A stretch of 64,000 bases of DNA from Carposina sasakii (Eukaryota > Arthropoda > Insecta > Lepidoptera > Carposinidae), in NCBI GenBank assembly GCA_014607495.2, contig CP053154.1:8308001-8372000 (forward strand). Direction: 5' to 3'. Each line of letters starts with the position of its first letter. Within the stretch, counting starts at the first letter, position 1. Under the pieces are notes generated by a model. The model made no database searches. It saw only the letters and a list, made by a program, of their open reading frames with translations, and was not told the DNA's origin. Shown piece by piece: positions 46,805 to 60,100 of the stretch. The translations under genes were made by a program, and so were the position numbers.

Positions 46805-47040
46805 TCTTCACTAGAATACATCAGCAGCATCTTCTTCCAGGTACTCGTACCTAATGTGTCGTAGGCGTTGGCTAAGGAACTCAGACGTTCTCAGGTCATA
46901 AGTTAGCAACTTGTTACTGACCATTTATATCGGTCCCCGTTTTGCTAAACATGTCTGTGAGATCTCATTTATGATCTTGCACTTCTATCTACCTCATATC
47001 GGGAACGTGTATACTTACGTCGTAGGTAGGTAACTCAAAG
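46805..47040 (+). repeat. Dispersed repeat R1 copy
   Basis: CACTAGAATACATCAGCAGC, GGCTAAGGAACTCAGACG, AGTTAGCAACTTG, TGCTAAACATGTC, ATGATCTTGCACTTCTA and ATATCGGGAACGTG occur in R1 order. Diverged full-length-looking copy. Confidence 0.6.
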
Positions 47041-50000
47041 CTTTGTTTGTAGTAAGTCCTGCTTTTGGTTGGATGGTTTTATATTGGTAGTCATTTTTTG
47101 GCATATTTTTTTTTCTTAAAATACTTGTTGGTACCAACAATTTTAGTTATTTATAAGCTCTGCGTTAAAATATTCGCAGAACTGGACAAAAAATATTTTC
47201 GCCAAGTTACCGAGCACGTCAAGTAGGAACAGGCAGGACACATTTAGCAAACTGGAAACCGTTATCAATTCATAGCCGATGGTTTATAACAAAAGGTTCG
47301 ATCGTGTCGTCGTTTTAACTCTACTCGCAAACAAAGCCCTTTTGAAGGTGTCCCGACGTCGTGTACCTACTGAAACGGTTACTGAAATGTGGAAATAAAA
47401 AACGAAAAAATTCAACCCAATGCTACGTATAAACGTGTGGTGTCGGTAGAGTAGAATAGCACCACTAGTAATGGAACGGCCATACTGCATAAAAAGGTAT
47501 TAGGAACAGGTATTTGGAATAGGTATTTTTAAATATTAGTATTAGTTGGAACAGGTACGATTTTACCTAATCCGACTCATCTCTAAGCACTACCACATGT
47601 CTGCTTGTAGGTATCATAAGAGTAGATTAAGGCGTCTTGACAACATAGTACGATAATTACACTGCGGTCCCCAACCCACCAGCACAGCAAAATTATGGCC
47701 TAAAAACCTCAAGGTGAAGCCTACATCCAGTATTGGATTGCAATGCAATATACGCTGATGTGATTTGACGTTTAAACGTTTGCTTTTGTGGTGAATACAT
47801 AAGCGTAGGTATAGGCAAAGCCATACCTACGGGCGATTCTGTATTGAGTTTGAATCCGTGACAAGGGTGGCATATCAAAATAAAACTTAGAAATCGTAAA
47901 TCCATTTACAATAGTTATGTTTAATAGGTTAGTTTCCATTTACAATAGATGAAGTGTCCTCCCTAGGACGAGAACATGATCCTTATAATTAACGACAGGT
48001 GATCATGCGATATATGAACTAAAAACAATTTCCAAGTAGCCTTGATGTTATTATCAGTTAGTTCACGAATGCGGTCGAGCTGTTCCCGCCAGGAGCCTGT
48101 TTGAAGTTAAATTACCAAAGTTTGACAAGCGGTCCGGCTCCAACCACGCTAGCAATAATTTTGCAATGCCTGGAAGACAATCACCTTTTACATAGGTACA
48201 GTTTGCGTGAAGATGCGATCGATTTCTTTGATTGACAGCATTAGGAAAGTTTCTAGAAACTATATGAAGTTTTGTTAAGCTTGATCGGCCCCTGTATTAC
48301 CTAACTTAATTCTACAAATTATCGCTGATTGCTTGTTAAATTCGCAATCTTAAACGAATTTGACATTTCAACGCGAATATTGTACATTGTACAATTTTCG
48401 TTGTCGCATTACTTCTGCTTTGCTATTGCAAGATAATATAAACAACCTACCGCTTATACGACGGAAAAGTACTGGAAAATGGTTATTGACCTATGTCTTT
48501 TATAAATCCCTAAATATATCCGTACCTACTTAAAAGGGTACGTGTATTTTTCGCTCGGCTAAACACACAAAAGTAGGTAATCCAATTACATGGGTGAGAT
48601 GCCTAGTTTACCACACGATCCCTGAAATTCCTGAAATTTGCTACGTGGGAGTCACGGCATCGGGTAGCTAATAATAAATTTGTGGCGGAGCATGGAGGTC
48701 CCGCGGCACAGGTGCTCGCCTTATCCGCCGCGCCGATTGCTTACTAACCTTTAATGAAATACTTTTCCCAAGGTACTCTCCAGCTGCCCCTCAAATTGAT
48801 GCGGCAGATATCTCCGCCGGCCGATTTCGTACTTTATACTTTTGATTAAATTGAACAGTCCTCGCCAACGATCCCCATAAATCGCCTTAACTTTTTCCAG
48901 GAGTGGGCAGAAATAGATCTAAATTAAGACGCTAAGTCCAAACTGCATGCCACGTGAACGCTTTTGAACATATTGTTGAAGATGCTAGGTCCAGGTACGA
49001 CGTGGCACGAGACGACCCGCATGATATTAATTTCAACCCAAGTTTCCGGGACACCGACAGGCTTATAAGATTAGAATAATTTTCTCATTCCGAGGACTCC
49101 CCGCGAGCGCAACCAGCAGTTTAATTAAAACTAACAGTTGTCTCACACAGTCTTATCCGGCAATTTGCGAGGTATTACAGGCCGAACTTCGTCCACAAAT
49201 TATCTTGACTCCATTTAACAAAACGGTTATGTTAATACGATCTCGCCAGATTTAGAAGAATGTTTTTGTTAGCGGGGCCTCGACGAGTGTACCGAATTAC
49301 GGCATTAAGGTAAATTATGTTATTTAATTTCAATTTTAATTTTTAATAAGGCGGCGTCCATCACGAGAGCGTTTACAGCGCGTCGCTACTGCAGTGTCAT
49401 TAAACAGAGTGGTAATGAGCTTTTTACGGTCGTCATAACTTATAGGTGTTGGATGGAGAGAACTATTGAATTTGTTATAACGGTTAATACACTCACTTTA
49501 CGGTTGTTCAGATGGCTTTTCCCAAGTTGATGTGTACATCAAATATTTAATTTGCTCTAAAGATGGTAGTAGATTCAGAATTATTACGTAGAACGACTGA
49601 ATATTTTACATAGAGTCGGAATGGCGTCGTGTAAGAAATATTTATCAGATCGCGATTGGAAATAAATTCTGGATATAAAGCATCGGATGAAATTCTCCCA
49701 TTTGTCCGACACAATCCGGTTGTCTTCATACGTAAGATTCACTCGCAGCCGCCATGAAATATCATGCGATGTAAATGTTAAGATGGAATCTGCGCGGGCT
49801 GACAGCGGAGCCCTAAAGCCCCTTCCCCTTATCTCCACTACGAGATAAAGGGAATCACCACTTTTCCTGTAATATTTTTATGCGTATGAGTGCTTATGAA
49901 ATATGAATTCTATCTCAGGAAACATATTATTTCGTTATTACTGGAAATATTGCTACACATTTCGGAGTTATATGGGACAGGACTACGTAACAGATGTAAT

Positions 50001-51740
50001 GTTCTGCCTGTTTCGCTCAAAATACAATACAAAATCATTATCAAAATAAGGATTATGGTCATTCGTGATTTGATTCGACTTTGATGCCTAATTGGCATAT
50101 ACTCGTAGTTACAAATTAATTGCTTTTTGGGCGTCGAGGATATCAACTGTGAGTTGTTTATTTTTATAAGTTTACTATTTCTGGATTAAATTACCGACCT
50201 ATTTTATATAAAAGTTACCTATTCGAAAAGTTTTAGCCCTAAACTAAAAACAAGGCATATCGTATAAGTATTCCTTACTAAAGTCAACTTACATACTAAT
50301 AAAAGCAACCCTTTCTGGAAAGACTTTTATGCGCACAATATACTATTAATATACTTGAGTCAGTTAAAGAAAAGTTGTTGTAAGTTCGGCCTTCGTGGTT
50401 TGAGGGTAACCGGGCCGTGTCGGCGACGTCGCGACGCCATCAGTGTACACTGAGCTGTACCAACACATGCTAGTGCGAATCGTATTAAATAAATTCAAGA
50501 GGCTTAGGAATAAAATAAAATTCATAATATATACACTACGCACAATCCCAGAAAGTATCTTTCTGAGCTACTTTAAAAAATCCACGTTGTAAGTTGTATA
50601 TCTTTTTTTATATATACTTATGTGCGTTTCCTTAAGTTACTAATTAATCACGCGCCGTTATATATATACTACGTACTTCCTTGACAGTCGTCGAGCTTTT
50701 CTTTTTAAACTATCACTCAGATTCTTCTTTCCCTTGTCAATCTTACCTATGCTCTTAGTAAAACCTCATAAAGCTGAGTCTACACAGCCTTAACACTAGT
50801 GTTGTACAAATTCCTATCGGAGCAAAAGGCTGATCCGCAGCAATCTGTCCCGAACAATAAGTCGGTCTCCAACAAAGGCCAGCCATTTGAACAAGTCGAA
50901 AAGTTTCGTAAGCTGATACAGTCGAATGAAAACAGTGGGCTATCTTGGTAGAGAATAAATAGTGAATACGTTGTATCGGCTTGTTCGGATTTAACATAAT
51001 TTATATTTAGTAGTACCTACCTACATAATAAAAAAGACTGTTATTATAGGATTGTTTCTCTATTTATTAATCCTTATTAACATATTTTATAGCCAGTTAT
51101 TTTGATGTATTATCTAATATTCTAAAATTGTCACTTAGTTACACCCGAGGACAATTGCCAAATCCATGGCAGTATTAGTTTCGAAAGAAACCATATTACG
51201 CCGGCTCTCAAAAATAAGGAAGATTGTAGGTAGTTATTATGAAAGAAACTCCTTAGAAAAGTAGACATTTCTTTCTATAGTCATTCTTATTGGTAGAGTA
51301 TTTGATAGGAAAAAGTGTTTCTTAGTATATTATGAGTACTTCAAAGAAAGATAGTGCTGTAGTATGTAGTGGACCAAAAGAAAAAATACATGACGAAGCT
51401 GAAATAGAAGTATAAAAGCGTAGGTATATCTTAATCCTGAGCACAAAGTGAAGGCATATTTCTGTGATCTCTTTACTACGGTTCAGCTCTTACCCTGGGA
51501 CTTGGCAGCGGCCCCGGCGCGCACAATGGGGGAATTATCGTTAGGGTCAGTCATAAGAAAAGACATTACAAAAACAACGACGCACTTCAGTCGGTATTAC
51601 TCAACGTTTTGTCAGATCTGAGCCAACTAATTTTTGAGACGGTCCGCAGACGTTTCGGAACTTATTTGCGGGTTCTAACTTTTATTTTGTCGAATTTTGC
51701 TTTCTGTTGTGAAATAAGTTAGTACCTCTTTGTTTTATTC
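47041..51740. other. Long gene-free, repeat-poor block
   Basis: No exon recognised. Compared with the rest of the window there are few repeats, and 48050-49440 is relatively GC-rich with many TAATTA/ATTTAATT-type sites. This could be conserved regulatory DNA of a neighbouring developmental gene or a long intron. That is inference from texture only. Confidence 0.3.
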
Positions 51741-51747
51741 TGAACTA

Positions 51748-51877
51748 GGGACTGATTTTTCCAATGGTCAGATAGCTTATTTGAAAGATAAGCCTTTCTC
51801 TAAAAGTTGATTAAGATAGAGACAGCATCAACTTTATCCTTCAGATAGATTGATCTGAACTTTGGAAAAATCAGCCC
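51748..51877. mobile_element. Short MITE with TA target duplication
   Basis: Ends GGGACTGATTTTTCCAA and, reversed, GGGCTGATTTTTCCAAA form TIRs. TA borders both ends. Inner arms (GATAGCTTATTT..GATAAG) are also partly inverted. A partial relative lies at about 24500-24555 in CCT2 intron 6. Confidence 0.7.
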
Positions 51878-52129
51878 TAAATATTAAGTAGATATAATAA
51901 AATACTTGTCGAAAATAATATGTTATGTGGGAATAAAATATATTTTTTTAAACGAAAAACCGACTTCCTCCCAAAACTCGAGCTTACTAAAGTAAAATTT
52001 TACTAAAGGGCAAATATATATTGCGTTAAGCCGTGTACGAAGTTTTGGAGGCATAATATTGTCAGATTTATATGCCAGCAAATGATTAAATAGGCCACAT
52101 GACAAAAGACAAAAAGGACTAGGCTTCGA

Positions 52130-52794
52130 AACTTTACGTCTGACAATATGATGATGATGATGATAATGATGACCTCCGACCAATTTCGGTCATGGTGACC
52201 ACTTCTACTCCTAGATATTACTAAGTTGGCGTTCATGCGCTCTGAGACGGCTTACATTTACATAGCCAATGTTCGCCCTGAACGCCCGCGCACACAGAGG
52301 ACAGGTCAGTGCGCCATTATTGTAATTATAGATAATGACAGCAGGAGGACGAGTCTTTAGTTAATCACGTTTAGCGTCAAGGTCAGCTTGACGCTGCTCC
52401 TCGAACTCGTGTACTTGCTTTATCACCGTCCTGCGCCACTCTGGTCGTTGTGCTGCCAAAACTTCCCATTTAGATGGATCTATATTGTATCTCTTCATAT
52501 GTCTTTTCGGAACATCTTTGTATCTGAGGAGTTGCCCGCCGCGTTTCCGCTTGACTTCCTCCAGTTCAGAAAAGAAGATGTGCTTAGCCAATCTCTCCTC
52601 CGCCATACGAGACATATGACCACACCTCGAAGCTGCTGACGCATTAAGTAGGCCTCAATGCCACTTACATTGGCTCTTCGCAATACTTCGGTATTACGGT
52701 CGGACCATCTGAATTCTCTATAAAAATCTAAAAACGGACTACTCGTGCCTTTTATATTTGAGTATATTCCTAGATTCCTTAGAGATTCCATCAT
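52130..52794 (-). pseudogene. C-terminal fragment of a non-LTR retrotransposon polyprotein
   Basis: Reading leftward: [16 protein letters not shown] and [11 protein letters not shown] in one frame, then after a frameshift near 52615 [49 protein letters not shown] stop near 52363 is followed by a zinc-finger-like CPLCARAF and RLRAHERQ. This is the familiar C-terminal region of LINE polyproteins. A (CAT)n-rich tail follows at about 52145-52170. The reverse transcriptase itself is absent, as expected of a 5'-truncated copy. Confidence 0.75.
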
Positions 52795-53289
52795 CAGATG
52801 TCATGTTTTATATGTAGGTGATCAAAACGCTCAGTTAAAGTATAAAAACAGACTACATGTGCCTACAATATTCGAGGATTGCCCTCGATTTCTCTAAGAT
52901 CCCATCATCAGATCCTGATGTGGTGAATATGGGACCAACAGGGAAGTATACCATGACCAACTATTAAAAAAAAATTGAAAAAATTGAAATCGGTTCATAA
53001 ATGACATAATGAAATTTGGCTGTTTTGAGTTTTACATGGCTTGATGAGAAATACGAGTATAATAAAAGGAAGATTGCGATTTCATAGGTTACATTACAAG
53101 TATAACGCCCTGTAAAAGTTCTTAATCTTATTCTTTATTGTACACAAAAAAGTTTCTGTTTTTTTCCGAATAAATAAACTTAACATGCGTATAGTCGTAT
53201 TTATGAAAACTTAAGCACTATTAATTTCATGCACTCTGCAATAATGGCATTGGTAGCATCAACTAAAGAGACGTTGGACTGCACAGTGG

Positions 53290-53345
53290 CGCCGCGCCGG
53301 AAGTCGTTTCCACGTGACGTGCCGGAAGTGACGCGCGATCGCCTT
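53290..53345. promoter_or_regulatory. GC-rich patch with two ETS-type sites and an E-box
   Basis: CCGGAAGT at 53297-53304 and 53322-53329 flank CACGTGACGT (E-box CACGTG fused to a CRE-like ACGT core). No open frame begins here. A third CCGGAAGTGATG occurs near 54812. Possible enhancer or unrecognised promoter. Confidence 0.3.
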
Positions 53346-54002
53346 CCACGATGGTGTTGAGAAAACGTGCCGGTACTCAACTTTCAGAGTAAATATGTCG
53401 CTTCACTATTGGATCTTATACCTAATCTTGCCTTAGATAAACGCTTGGAAGAAAGGGGAATTATTTGATTTCAATATGATATTGTACGTATTGACTATTG
53501 GAAACTACCAATCTTATTTATGCATATGATTCCGATTCAGGTAAAATAAGGTTGCCAACCGTCCTGTTTACCTAGGACATGTCCTGCTTTTTGGGGTGTC
53601 CTGGGCTCTCCTGGATAGTTTTTATGCATCATCCTGAGTTTTAAAGTCCTGACATATTCGCTGTCGGCAGATTTTCTAACGGTGCCGACATCGGGCAAAT
53701 AAGCGTCTAAACGGCACCTCTAGAAAGCCTTAAAGAAGCAAATACGTATTCACCGGCACTGAATATGTTAAAGACCTGTGTTTTGAAATTCGCACGCCAC
53801 TTACTCCCTCCAATCGTATTGTCACTGAGGTCGCACACGTATAGTCCTGGTTTTTAATCGAAATATCCTGGTATTTCTTCCTCAAATCCTGGTTTTGAAA
53901 GTTTTGAGATGGCAACCCTAGGTAAATGGGTTGAAAATTTCTTATTTAAATTCTTTTAAATTCAAGAAGAATATAGTTAGAAAATTTTGGCCTATTCCAC
54001 TC

Positions 54003-54145
54003 TAATCCACTGGGCAAATCCATTAATGGATTAGATTCCACTTTTTCGTCCACTCTAATCCACTGCTATAAAACTCACTGGGGACTGGATTAGAATGGAA
54101 CATCTATTCCACTATAATCCACTGGTCAAATTCTTTAATGGATTA
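54003..54145. promoter_or_regulatory. Cluster of six TAATCC/GGATTA sites in a near-palindromic array
   Basis: TAATCC at 54003, 54056 and 54115 alternates with GGATTA at 54028, 54087 and 54140. Spacings are 25, 28, 31, 28 and 25 bp, symmetrical about the centre. TAATCC is the core site of K50 homeodomains (Otd/Otx, Gsc, Ptx class). The surrounding sequence (TTCCACTCTAATCCACTG) is itself repeated, so a tandem or MITE origin is also possible. Confidence 0.4.
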
Positions 54146-54149
54146 GATT

Positions 54150-57100
54150 CCGCTTCTGAGTACACTAACATTCATCAATGGATTTGTTTCGAGGGTGCAA
54201 ATTTTGTAAGATTGTTGAAACATGTATCTGATATAAACTTTATTGTTCCATAATTTGAGCAAATGAATAATTATTTCATTAAAATAGTAGGGTTAAAAGT
54301 ACGTTTTTTGTATATTAATTGTATTAAAAAATTTACACTTTCCATACACTTTCCATAAGAAGATATTACATCGGGTAAATAAATAAAATTGTGAGTAGAA
54401 TTAAATTTGACTAGAACCCTCGGTTTCTATAAAATCAAAAGAAAGTTCTCTTCACGTTATATGACCAGTAGTAGCTACAGTAAAAATAGTATATTCCCAT
54501 TCTCGTCAACTAAGTTGGACCAGTTAAGAAAAAATATTTTTTACAAAAGTAAATAATGAATGAACATCATATGGATGAAAAAGTGAGATAATATGAAAAA
54601 ACTGAGCTAGCTTGAGAGTTCATAACTTGCTCATACACCCACTCTACCTATGTATAATATTCACACCCTACGGCACTGAATGCTAAGCAACAGGAACAAG
54701 TAAAACCTCTTTTCCTATTACCACGTGAATATTCAATACCTCCCTTCAGCATACGTAACTTAAATCTGTCTGTCGCGCCGCTAAGTGATTGTAAGTGGAG
54801 GGTAGACTAGCACCGGAAGTGATGTCCGATCGGCTCCGCACTGTCTCAATGGCGAACCTCGTGTCTTAGGTATTTCCGGTCTAAGAAAAGCGAGAACATT
54901 ACGAATTTATGAAGGAGTTTTATACATATAATTTTCTGAAGATACCTATTTGGGTTTACCTCATTCCGGGAACGAAGCCGTGTTTTACATTTTAAATAAG
55001 ATTTGAACGAATTAAATCTCTCTCTCAAGAAACGTTTAATTAACTTGCATTTACATTTTCATTAAAACTAATTCTCGCCAAACCAATTCACCCTTCAGTC
55101 GCTATGCTCAAATTAAATTTCACCAAAGTAAAATCTGGTCCAGTCGGAGTTTTCTATACGCACAAATCTGAGTCCATTTTCGAGATATCTGATGTTTTCA
55201 TATGTCGGGTTAATTTCCGGCTCGGCATTGTTTTGAAAGGGAAATTCGATTGATAAAGCATTCGTTACCACAGGTTATCGACAAACAGTACATTTGCTTA
55301 CAAAAACTGTATTTATGAACTTCATCGCCATCGCGGTGGAACGGGAAGTATGCAAAAAACTACGGGAAGTTTATGTTTATGTGAGTTATAGCGGTGAGCG
55401 TAGCGTTTTTATCTTCAACTGTAGATAAACACGTCACACGGTAAGTATCGCTAGTTCTAAATAGCTACGGAAAACGTGGCATTTGAAATGTTCCTAGTGC
55501 CTCATGTATCATTTTTTTAGAAAGAGTAACCTTTATGAAATATTGTATAACAGTGTCATTGTCATTGTTGTGATATTTTTTTGTCGTAGTTATCACAACT
55601 TAGGTAGCCTATTTTGACTCTAACAGGATTATTTCCATTTTGATAGCGCCATGTCGCTTTGCAGTATAGGTTCATCGTATGCAGTCAGACCCTGGTCACG
55701 AACTGAGGATAAAGAGGAGATGCAATAATCACCTGTGACCTCTAATGTACACTATGTAACGCAGTATAGTCGAACTAATGGGAAAAAGAATTCTTAAGTT
55801 CGATGATATAATGAATGAATTGATGGTGGGCATAAAGGTGTACTAATGCTGCATAACACATGCTTCTCATCCATCATTGATACCCATTTCGGATTCTCTC
55901 GTAACGGCAGCGGCGGTGACACTATTCAATATAGTAACTGATGTTTGCCAGTTCGTCATGATTCTTACTCCACGTACGTTATGTACCCGCATCTACTCAT
56001 TCGATATGTAATTTCCTTTCGTATTCAATTTGGTTCTTCTCGCGATGCCAGGCCATGTGTTTATGGCGGTCGTAAAGCGAAAGTTACTCGCGAAAATTGT
56101 TTCCCTTATGGAAATTAGTCTTGAGTGTCGGTTTTCAATTTAATGCGCTCCTGGCAATGGCTTGCGCCAAGGAATTAGAGATAAATCTGGATTAAGTAGC
56201 GCAATCCGACGAAAAGGTGGCGTGGAATTATTTTTATGTTTTAGTTATTTTAGCTTTTCCCTACACATTTTATTATTTGTATTAGGTATGTGGTACTTTA
56301 GGCAAAGCAAAACTTGTTCAATGTCATATAGTTATAGTTTCATAATCTTATAGAATAATGATTCGGTCAGAGCGGAGCGAAGACCAATCATTAATCTAAG
56401 GTCATAATATAAGTAGTTATTATTTTCTCTTTATAACTAGCGTCAAAAACGATGATTCTCAAACATTTTAATGAACTTTTAGCACTTAGAGCACCTGAAA
56501 TAAGCAAATGATTGCTTTTTTATATTTTCTCTCGTGATTTCAAATCTACTTTATGGACAAAATATCGATAAACTGTGATGGTCTCCTTATATCTTGTGAT
56601 CTTTATTGACAGAAAACCAAAATGTAATTTTCTGCGAGCGCCCGTTTAGAAAACACTTGTAATAAAATAATATTGATAAAGGTCTCGAATCTCGTCAAAT
56701 TGCTCGTATTTAGGTACGTCACGCGGATTTTTATTAAAAATCGTCAATCATTTTTCCGCGTGTAATATTTTGCTTGACGTAGCACCCTTTTTTATAAAAG
56801 CGTCCTTGATTTTCTTCGAATAGTATGCTTATTAAAAATAACTAAAAGAAGAATGCGTAGCTGACTACGGACTACGAATAATCAGCTTACTATGGTATTA
56901 ATTGAATCCGTAGCTAAAGTGAAAATGTGATTACGATTGTAGATATTGGATTAGTACAGGCTAAGGCATGTTTTATGGAATCTATGAGAGTATTGTATTG
57001 TAAGTGATGTCTAAATCTGACGTGCGTGTGAACCGGGCTGAGTGCGGGCGAGCACGCGACCTCGCCTGTCGCGCTATCGACTTACACCCTGTTAACTTGG

Positions 57101-60100
57101 CCCAATATTTGTACAGCCTATTCATTACCATCGCGCCGTTTTATTTTATTGTTTCTTCTTGTTTTGTTATCGACGCCGAACGCTTTTTCGGCCTATTATA
57201 ATTTGTACGGCCTGATTTAGTGGCTGATTACGCGCACGTATGAGTTGATATGCAATTAGGGGTTACTACTGAAAGGTACGGCTGTGAATTAGAAGGTATT
57301 TAATTTGCTCTATAAAACACACTTATAACAAGTAAATTGTAGGTATTAATAACCAGAATATTTATTTTTAGGTAAACAAAAAATGCTTAGACATTTTAAA
57401 GCCAGTTAATCTTCGCGGATCGAGGCTGAGCTAGGATCGACAGGAGTCTGAATAGTGGGAGGTGTTGAAAGAAAATCTAATTTGGATTTGAAGGATTACC
57501 GTGACTTGTTTCGGCCTAGCGGCGCGGCGGGCGGCGGCTGCTCGCGTCACCTTGCGGGATTCAATTAGAGTTGCAAAGGCTTCGAGTCGAGCCGAGACGC
57601 ATTATTTCATATTATACTTGTCGCAGATTTCAGTTTCTCTTCAACTTTTGCCGCTTATAATTGCAAGTTAATGTTTAAAGACATGTCCTGCTAATTTATT
57701 TGACCGTAGATAAGTACAGTTTTGTGCGAATTTTATCGAGTAAATTAATACTGTGATTTCATGAGTCTAATCGAAATATGTCATAATTTGGCCATAAATT
57801 GTACTAACGGTCGAATATCATAGCCCTATTAAGTTCTTTTAATCTAATTTATTTTAATGACATAAATTCTTAATTAATTACTATGATCTACATCGCTTGA
57901 TATTTAACTAGGTAGATTGGATTAAATACAGATATATAACATTTAAAATGTAATGTTTTACTTGTTTGAACTTTGATAATCTTTGCATTTTTATTTGTGA
58001 CGTCGTCGTTCGAGAATTTTTTAAAAACAAGTCTTTATAAGCAGTTTTTGAACCAGTTGAACAAATATTTCTCGTAAATAAATATTAAACAGGGTATTTT
58101 CAACGGTTAGTAAAACTGCGGGGAAGTTCACCACGTTGTTTGCGTACATTTTAATGTCAAAACTTTGCCAACTTTTTTATTTTAACCGTTCAGTTTTATT
58201 ACTGCGTTGAAAGAAGGAAAACATGATTATGGATTCTTTGACTGTGCGAGAAAATGTAGAGCCAAGAGCATGGAGATGTGAGGGCAGAGGAGGTGCAAAT
58301 GTAAACACAAGTTTATCAAAAACTAGGAACTGAAGATAGGGATCATATGGATGCAAGACCCCAGATCATAATACAAAAAAGCTATATTAGAAGGTAAAAG
58401 TGGCATTTGAGGAAACTTAAAATGTGATTAATATAAACACCTCGAATATACAAGTTGTAAAAAAGAGATATGTTAAGCTAATTGCTTTGAAAAAAGCCCA
58501 CTATAGGGAATTACAAAGAATGAACCCGATTCACTAATTTTGAATTACAACGGATACGAAATGGACGTGCGTTTAGTGTGTTCAAGATATGGCGAACCGC
58601 AATAGGGCTTTTTACATGCTTTTTATGCATCACAAATATGTGGAATCCCATCAACTCAACAATCATCTTACATAGATGTTATCCAATAAGGTGCCCTTTT
58701 CCTTCACCTTTCATTGTTGACATGCTGTCAAATAAATAAAAGGTATAAAAAATATACCCAAGAATTGTTAAAAGACGGCGGTATTGAGTGAAAAGTTAAG
58801 GTTAGTAAGGATTGTTAGTAGAATCACTTATTCTTGGTATATCTTTATTCCAATAGAGAATATCATTCTCTGCTATTTTAGCCTCCTTGGCTAAGAGAGT
58901 ATGAATAATGGGCCCTAGTTGGGACTTAGCTCCATATTTTATGTTGGTCAGGGGTCGTGGCTCTGTCTTCTATTTCTGTCTGCGTATGGACAAGTACTGA
59001 TTTATAGTTTTATTTAAAATCTTTTAACCATACGTTAAAATTGTTTCTTGAATCTAGTGATTTTATGAATCTGCTCAACATTTTCTTTATTATTAGTAGT
59101 ACCTAAGTGAGACTTTGGTTCGTTTAACTTTAAATTAATAATTTAATTAACTATGTGCATCAAGTTGTAGAAAAAGAGCTGTGCCGAAAGGTTCTAGATA
59201 CAATTAAGAATCGAGATCACTTGATTCAATTGGATTTAAAGCTAAATACCTATCCTTAATTTAATTAAGTTTTTGTCTAGGTATTGTTAGTTCAGAATCT
59301 TTAGTTAATTGGTCAAGAGCTTCGTTAAAATGTTTTTTTTTTATACGTACTTTTCTAATAACATTTTAGACTTATGATCAAGAAAATAATTAAGATTTTA
59401 CCTAGTATAATGAATCAAATATAAAACTATTTTTTAATTTACTAGAAAAACTAAATTTTTACCAGCGTAGAGCCACCGTGTATTAAATAATAATTTACTT
59501 TGATAAGATATTCCATCGCCAACGATTGCGATAAAATAATAGCCAATGACTGCTGGAAGGTAATACATTGTACACGGCTATAACATAAATATTTTTATCT
59601 TGCAAGAAAAACACAAAGGCAATACAGAAAAGGTCATATTTCATTATCCATTAATTCTTTCTTCCATATGTGCAGATATGAGGGGAGACCACGGAGGTGA
59701 GAAGTATTGCAGAGCTGTCACAAGGAAGATATCTTACCGTATAGAATTTTCAGATAAATATGATATTTCTAAAGGTTTAAAAGCGAGGATGGAACTGACC
59801 GTATTACCTACACAAAATCATTACAAATTACAGAAGCAATTTGGCTAGAAGGAAATATTTATATATTTTAACATAACCGTTTTAACCTTTACGTTTTAAT
59901 CGTACTGTAGTTATTTTTATGAAAATACGCTAAATATAAAAATTGAGCTCAAATAATCCATTTTTACAATTTGCCGAAATAGTTTCCTATTAGAAGCACA
60001 TCATATTTCCTTTGAACGATGGCGCAAATTGCTCTGTAGGTATTTGAGTTCTCTGCATTATTAATACGAATGCATACAAAAAATATTAGTTCCGAAATCA

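Noticed and set aside
53960..54180. Simple satellite start
   Set aside because: The repeated phrases are not of one constant period; the spacing is symmetrical rather than head-to-tail, so it was kept as a motif cluster instead.
59600..59848. 82-residue plus-strand frame with a mixed hydrophilic composition
   Set aside because: It has somewhat protein-like composition (HGGEKYCRAVTRKISYRIEF) but no recognised family and no clear exon partners. An exon is possible but unsupported.
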